From the NCBI RefSeq assembly GCF_003236315.1, contig NZ_POTY01000017.1, forward strand, positions 1-46,443: DNA of 46,443 bases. The letters are read 5' to 3'. The notes under the pieces were generated by a model. That model ran no database searches. It saw only the letters and a program-made list of their open reading frames with translations, and had not been told where the DNA came from. Position 1 is the first letter of the stretch, and the number at the start of each line of letters is the position of its first letter. A program made the translations under genes and the position numbers. This document shows positions 42,589 to 46,443 of the stretch, piece by piece. This DNA comes from Micromonospora craterilacus (GTDB lineage: Bacteria; Actinomycetota; Actinomycetes; Mycobacteriales; Micromonosporaceae).

Positions 42589-43250
42589 CACGGTTCGCCG
42601 ATGCGGTAGCCGCCCTCGCGAACGGTGTGGATGATCGGAGGGTCGCCCAGCTTGGTCCGCAGCCGGCGGATGGTGGTCTTCACCGCCGTGGTGAACGGGT
42701 CCGCCGCCTCGTCCCAGACCCGTTCGAGCAGATTCTCCGCCGACACGAGCCGGCCGTGCGCGGCGAGCAGGCATTCCAGGACGGCGAACTCTTTCGGGCT
42801 GAGGTCCAGTCGGCGTCCTTCGCGGGTCGCGACCCGGCGGCCGGGGTCGAGCGTGAGTTCCCCGTACTCCAGGATCGGTGGCACGGCCGTGCCCGGCCGC
42901 CGGCCGAGCGCCCGTACCCGCGCGACCAGCTCGGCGAAGTCGAAGGGCTTGGCGAGGTAGTCGTCGGCGCCGAGGCCCAGGCCGTCGACCCGCTGTTTGA
43001 CCGACGAGGCCGCGGTCAGCATCAGCACCCGGGTCGCCGAGTGCTCGTCCACGATCCGCCGGCACACCTCGTCGCCCGGCACGCCCGGCAGGTCGCGGTC
43101 GAGCACTACCACGTCGTAGCGGGTCACGGCCAGGTGATCGAGGGCCCCGTCGCCGTCGAGGACCACGTCGACCGCCATGCCCTCACGGCGTAACCCGATA
43201 CCCACCGTACGGGCCAGCACCTCGAAATCCTCGACCACGAGCACTCGCAT
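42588..43250 (-). CDS. OmpR-family response regulator
   Basis: Protein of 220 residues. The receiver domain has acidic VVEDFE, phosphoacceptor Asp51 in VVVLDRDLPG, Thr79 and Lys101 (DDYLAKPFDF). The C-terminal winged helix has RRLDLSPKEFAVLECLLAAH, then TAVKTTIRRLRTKLGDPPII and the wing HTVREGGYRIG. ATG 43250 with GGTGGGA upstream; an extension to 43301 is unlikely. It is divergent from the ABC transporter genes, and GGTGTCA repeats in the shared 120-bp promoter region probably bind this protein. Confidence 0.92.
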   Translation of the reverse strand: MRVLVVEDFEVLARTVGIGLRREGMAVDVVLDGDGALDHLAVTRYDVVVLDRDLPGVPGDEVCRRIVDEHSATRVLMLTAASSVKQRVDGLGLGADDYLAKPFDFAELVARVRALGRRPGTAVPPILEYGELTLDPGRRVATREGRRLDLSPKEFAVLECLLAAHGRLVSAENLLERVWDEAADPFTTAVKTTIRRLRTKLGDPPIIHTVREGGYRIGEP

Positions 43251-43272
43251 GATCCCACCATGCCACCGCGCG

Positions 43273-43313
43273 GGTGTCAGAACGGTGTCACCCGGCGGCA
43301 CCGTCTTGACACC
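43273..43313. promoter_or_regulatory. Candidate response-regulator binding repeats
   Basis: GGTGTCA at 43273-43279 and again at 43284-43290 (11-bp period), with an inverted TGACACC at 43307-43313. An 11-bp direct repeat fits OmpR-type tandem binding. The third copy overlaps a TTGAC that could be a -35. Confidence 0.55.
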
Positions 43314-43370
43314 GGCGTGCGCGTAGAACCGAAACCTGCAAACCGCGTCAGCAGGACGGAAGGGCTATGG

Positions 43371-44258
43371 ATGGACATCGTTCTCGAAACTGACCAGCTC
43401 GGGAAGAGGTATGGCAGAGCCTGGGCGCTGCGGGACTGCTCGCTGCGACTTCCGGTCGGGAGGGTGGCCGCGCTGGTCGGCCCCAACGGAGCGGGCAAGA
43501 GCACCCTGTTGCACCTGGCGGTCGGTCTGCTGCGGCCGGACGCCGGCGCCGTACGGGTCTTCGGCCGGACGCCGTACAACGACATCGCCGTCCTGTCCGA
43601 GGTCGGCTTCGTGGCCCAGGACACGCCGCTGTACCGGGACTTCACGGCGGACGAGATGTTCACTATGGGCGCCAAGCTGAACCGGCGCTTCGACACGGCG
43701 CTGGCGCACCGCCGGCTGGCGCAGATCGGAATCCCACGAGACAAGCCGGTCGGCAAGCTGTCCGGCGGACAGCGGGCCCAGGTCGCCCTCGCATTGGCGA
43801 TGGCCAAGCGCCCACAGCTGCTGCTGCTCGACGAGCCGGTCGCCAGCATCGACCCGCTGGCCCGGCGCGAGTTCCTCCAGGCGCTGATGGGCGTCGTCGC
43901 CGAGACGGGCACCACGGTGCTGCTGTCCTCGCACATCCTGGCGGACCTCGAACGCACCTGCGACTACCTCGTTGTGCTGCACGCCTCGCAGGTGAAGCTC
44001 GTCGGCGACGTCAGCGCCCTGCTCGCCGAGCACCGGCAGCTGGTCGGCTCCCGAGACGGCGGCCCGCTGCCCGCCGGGGTCGCGCAGGTCGTGCGGGCCG
44101 AGCACACCGATCGGCAGTCCACGCTGCTGGTCCGCACGAACGCTCCACTGCGAGATCCGGCATGGAAGGCGTACGACGTGACTTTGGAAGACCTCATCCT
44201 CGCCTACCTCGGCGACGGCGACTCCCGGCCGCGCGCCGGGTGGGAGGTGCCGGCATGA
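43371..44258 (+). CDS. ABC transporter ATP-binding protein
   Basis: Protein of 295 residues. Walker A GPNGAGKST (37-45), Q-loop FVAQD, signature LSGGQ (130-134), Walker B LLLLDEP (150-156) and the switch His in LLSSHILADLERTC are all intact. The ~80-residue C-terminal extension ending EDLILAYLGDGD is typical of drug or lantibiotic exporters. ATG 43371 follows GGAAGGG. Its TGA overlaps the permease ATG. It should power the next gene's permease. Confidence 0.92.
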   Translation: MDIVLETDQLGKRYGRAWALRDCSLRLPVGRVAALVGPNGAGKSTLLHLAVGLLRPDAGAVRVFGRTPYNDIAVLSEVGFVAQDTPLYRDFTADEMFTMGAKLNRRFDTALAHRRLAQIGIPRDKPVGKLSGGQRAQVALALAMAKRPQLLLLDEPVASIDPLARREFLQALMGVVAETGTTVLLSSHILADLERTCDYLVVLHASQVKLVGDVSALLAEHRQLVGSRDGGPLPAGVAQVVRAEHTDRQSTLLVRTNAPLRDPAWKAYDVTLEDLILAYLGDGDSRPRAGWEVPA

Positions 44259-45244
44259 TCTGGCTCGCCTGGCGGCAGCACCGCAAGCAAACACTGTTCA
44301 CCGCGATCGGCCTCGCGCTCCTTGCCGTGTTGATGGTCCCCACCGGTCTGGCCATGCGGCACACCTTCGCCGACTTGGGCCTGGACGACTGCGTCCGCGC
44401 GCTGGGTACCGCCTCGATGATCCCGGCTGACGCCGACACCTGCGGCAAGGCGTCCATCCAGTTCAACGGCCAGTACGGCGTGATGACCATGATCGGTGTG
44501 CTCTTCCTCGTCCTGCCGCTGCTGGTCGGGCTGTTCTGGGGTGCGCCGCTGGTCGCCCGCGAGATCGAGCAGGGCACCCACCGCATGGTGTGGACCCAGG
44601 GCGTCAGCCGGCGACGCTGGGCACTGGTCAAGTTCGGGGTCGCCGGCGCCGTCGCGCTCGTCGCCTCGGTGGTCTACGGGCTGGGCGTCTCGTGGTGGCT
44701 GACACCGATGAGCCAGGCCGGGCAGCACGGCCGCTTCAACATCTTCTTCTTCGACATGCAGGGCACGGCCCCGATCGGCTACACGATCTTCGCGGTCGCG
44801 CTCGGCATCTTCGCGGGCACCATCTGGCCCAAGGTGCTGCCGGCGATGTCCGCCACGCTCGTCGGGTTCCTCGGGCTGCGCATCGCCCTGACGACGCTCG
44901 CCCGGCCGCACTACCTGCCCGCCCGCGTCCTGACCTTCCCGATCAAGGACGCCACCGAGCAGACCAACCCGGCCGCCGGCGACTGGATCCTGTCCTACGG
45001 CATCCGCGACGCCTCCGGCAAGATGGTCACGGCCAACGCACAGATCGCCTGCGCGCCCGACGCCACCGGACCGGGAGCCGCGTGCGGCGCCGACCTCGGC
45101 ATCACCTCGGGCGCCTACAACTGGCAGCTCTACCAGCCCGGAACCCGGTACTGGCTGTTCCAGGGCATCGAGACCGGCGTCTTCGTTACCGTGGCCGCCC
45201 TGCTGCTCTACCTCGCCGTCCGCCGCATCCGCCGCGTCGCATGA
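44255..45244 (+). CDS. ABC transporter permease
   Basis: Membrane protein of 329 residues with about six spans: LFTAIGLALLAVLMVPTGLA, a block near GVLFLVLPLLVGLFWGAPLV, VAGAVALVASVVYGLGV, the IFAVALGIFAGTIW region and one at the C-terminus ending in a basic RRIRR tail. A ~80-residue outer loop precedes the last span, with two Cys in QIACAPDATG and GAACGADLG. Coupled to the ATPase gene by ATGA. With the adjacent two-component system this resembles a self-regulated export or stress module. Confidence 0.88.
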   Translation: MIWLAWRQHRKQTLFTAIGLALLAVLMVPTGLAMRHTFADLGLDDCVRALGTASMIPADADTCGKASIQFNGQYGVMTMIGVLFLVLPLLVGLFWGAPLVAREIEQGTHRMVWTQGVSRRRWALVKFGVAGAVALVASVVYGLGVSWWLTPMSQAGQHGRFNIFFFDMQGTAPIGYTIFAVALGIFAGTIWPKVLPAMSATLVGFLGLRIALTTLARPHYLPARVLTFPIKDATEQTNPAAGDWILSYGIRDASGKMVTANAQIACAPDATGPGAACGADLGITSGAYNWQLYQPGTRYWLFQGIETGVFVTVAALLLYLAVRRIRRVA

Positions 45245-45289
45245 CCGCGAAGCCGTCCATGGAAGGCCCCATGCGCAAACTCGCCTACG

Positions 45290-45640
45290 CCGTCGGTCGT
45301 TCCGTTCGCGGGAACCTGGCTGGGCCAAATCGACGCCTCATACTTCGAGTCACGCCCTGGGCAGCCCCCCGCAGCCAAGGGCTACCCCGGCGTCGATGCC
45401 TACCTCTACACCGGCCACCGGGCCCTCATTCTGCGACAACAGATCGCCGCCTCCACGGTCCTGGACACGGCCTACCTCGCGGAACTCCGGCGACGAGCCG
45501 CCGCCGTAGAGGATCCGCCCGGCGGCCTCATGCACCCAGAAACGTTCTTCCAACACGAAAACCCGCTGGCGACAGCGGTGCCCAAGCATCCCAGCTTGTG
45601 CTGTGGCTTCGAACCTGACTTGACGGCTCGCGGGAGGTGA
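45290..45640 (+). pseudogene. Coding-like frame without a start
   Basis: In the frame ending at TGA 45638-45640 the DNA reads AGTWLGQIDASYFESRPGQP, YPGVDAYLYTGHRALILRQQ and TVLDTAYLAELRRRAAAVED with GC-rich third positions, but no suitable start exists. The first frame from ATG 45241 (MTAKPSMEGPMRKLAYAVGR) may be its original 5' end, joined by a frameshift near 45300. Family unknown. Confidence 0.35.
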
Positions 45641-45644
45641 ACGG

Positions 45645-45673
45645 GCCCGACAGCTCGGGATCGACTGTCGGGC
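45645..45673. terminator. Intrinsic terminator
   Basis: Stem GCCCGACAG (45645-45653) and CTGTCGGGC (45665-45673), 9 bp with an 11-base loop, between the plus-strand open frame and the minus-strand secreted protein gene; it could serve both. Confidence 0.7.
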
Positions 45674-45726
45674 TCACGATGATTCACCGTCGCTGTTTTG
45701 TTAGCTGACCCGTCGGCGAATCGCTG

Positions 45727-46089
45727 TCAGACGCCGCAGTGCCACGTGGAGCCACCATCCTTGAGATACCCGTCCCATACCCAGCCGTATTTTGTATTTG
45801 CGGTGCGCAGGTACGTCCACGTGCTGAAGTCCGCAGCCCGGACCCAGCAGTGGTAATCAACGAGATTGCTGGTTGTGGCGGTGGCTACGACAGCGCATCC
45901 CCACCCTGGGCCTTCGCGAAGGCTGACGTTCTGCTTGAAGTGATATCCGTACTCGTTGTGGTCCCTGTCGGGTGCGCTACCAATCTCGCAAGCCTGTGCG
46001 ACCGAGCTGGCTGATGCGGGTGCGGTGCCAACTCCTGTGACAAGCGTGGCAACCGTCGCCCATGCGACGGCGGTTCTTACCAGCGTCAC
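45727..46089 (-). CDS. Secreted SH3-like protein
   Basis: Protein of 120 residues with a signal peptide (LVRTAVAWATVATLVTGVGT, cleavage near ASA). The mature part resembles a bacterial SH3 domain: VSLREGPGWGCAVVAT, a WVRAADFSTWTYLRT middle and KYGWVWDGYLKDGGSTWHC at the end, with four Cys. Such domains often bind cell-wall peptides. GTG 46089 is chosen because AGGAGAAC precedes it; an upstream ATG 46125 lacks a site. Confidence 0.75.
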   Translation of the reverse strand: MTLVRTAVAWATVATLVTGVGTAPASASSVAQACEIGSAPDRDHNEYGYHFKQNVSLREGPGWGCAVVATATTSNLVDYHCWVRAADFSTWTYLRTANTKYGWVWDGYLKDGGSTWHCGV

Positions 46090-46125
46090 TCCCGTTCTCC
46101 TTTCGTCAAGGTGAGGATTAATCAA

Positions 46126-46443
46126 CGCTCTTCAGAGCTGACCACGGCAGCCAGCCCGTAGTAGATGGCCTCTTCGGCGGGCTGGTGCCCTCGCCGCCGG
46201 CTCAGCGTGCTCGAACCTTTGTCAGCGATTGTTGATTACGCTGGCGCACCGGCCGGCGCCGTGCGAGTCGATGAAATAGAAGCTGATTCGACTTCCCCGG
46301 CCCTGCTTGGCGTTAGCCTCGGCCCTTCGTTAAGGGTGTCCAAGGACTGGGCTGGAAACGAAGAAGTGCCTTCTGATCAGGGAAAATGGGACTTGCTGAG
46401 GGTCCGAGTTTCCTGTCACGGAAGGCACTTGCTGGGTGAAGGC
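46126..46443. other. Promoter region and IS-like end at window edge
   Basis: No gene seen. 46126-46360 is upstream DNA of the secreted protein. 46363-46428 is an IS-like end, inverted relative to 31715-31781, ending GAAGGCAC at 46428; the element may continue past the window. Confidence 0.45.

Noticed and set aside
1-46443. CRISPR arrays, tRNA or rRNA genes
   Set aside because: No regularly spaced repeats, cloverleaf-like segments or rRNA-like stretches were seen by eye; a tRNA scan would be decisive.

Overview
The window is high-GC actinobacterial DNA. GC-rich third codon positions, many GTG starts, 4-bp stop/start overlaps, and families such as ANTAR, PucR, DUF5994, GH130, ISL3 and VlmB-like proteins suggest a filamentous actinomycete. 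Micromonosporaceae is my guess and is not proven. It reads as an accessory, chromosome-arm type region: intact small operons alternate with insertion-sequence debris and frameshifted genes. Layout: (1) 1-5.1 kb, probable edge of a biosynthetic cluster: ferritin-like diiron oxygenase facing an acyl-AMP ligase plus MMPL exporter. (2) 5.5-7.2 kb, a nearly complete ISL3 element with a probable 5' frameshift. (3) 7.3-9.3 kb, an ECF sigma factor coupled to a one-span membrane protein, then the C-terminal stump of an AAA ATPase. (4) 9.7-12.1 kb, a helical-repeat-like protein overlapping an ankyrin protein. (5) 12.2-13.7 kb, an SDR protein with a Cys4 motif and no catalytic Tyr. (6) 13.8-15.1 kb, decay zone with a perfect 28-bp palindrome and a twice-mutated gene. 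(7) 15.1-17.9 kb, an ECF sigma factor fused to a zinc anti-sigma motif, membrane span and outer domain, divergent from a secreted three-repeat protein. (8) 18.0-19.7 kb, IS110 and IS21 remnants. (9) 19.8-25.6 kb, a tightly coupled minus-strand operon: inorganic pyrophosphatase, two small proteins, two GT4 glycosyltransferases, an alpha/alpha-barrel-like protein and a GH130 protein. (10) 25.9-29.8 kb, minus-strand genes for DUF5994, LapA-like, GAF-ANTAR, fatty acid desaturase and two small proteins; one small protein duplicates one in block 9. (11) 30.4-31.6 kb, LtrA membrane protein. (12) 31.7-32.2 kb, IS-end and serine-recombinase remnants. (13) 32.3-35.1 kb, PucR regulator with two secreted paralogues. 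(14) 35.1-38.6 kb, decayed ISL3, RHS-toxin-like and frameshifted genes around one intact membrane protein. (15) 39-41 kb, a large HEAT-like protein with a likely leaderless promoter. (16) 41.5-45.2 kb, a two-component system divergent from an ABC transporter with direct repeats between them. (17) 45.7-46.4 kb, secreted SH3-like protein and an IS-like end at the window edge. The most coherent and least described system is block 9, in which pyrophosphatase would pull sugar-nucleotide reactions forward, two glycosyltransferases would build a glycan or glycoside, and a GH130-type enzyme would cleave or phosphorolyse it. Its two tiny coupled proteins have no function I can name. All functional links are inferred from order, overlap and motifs.
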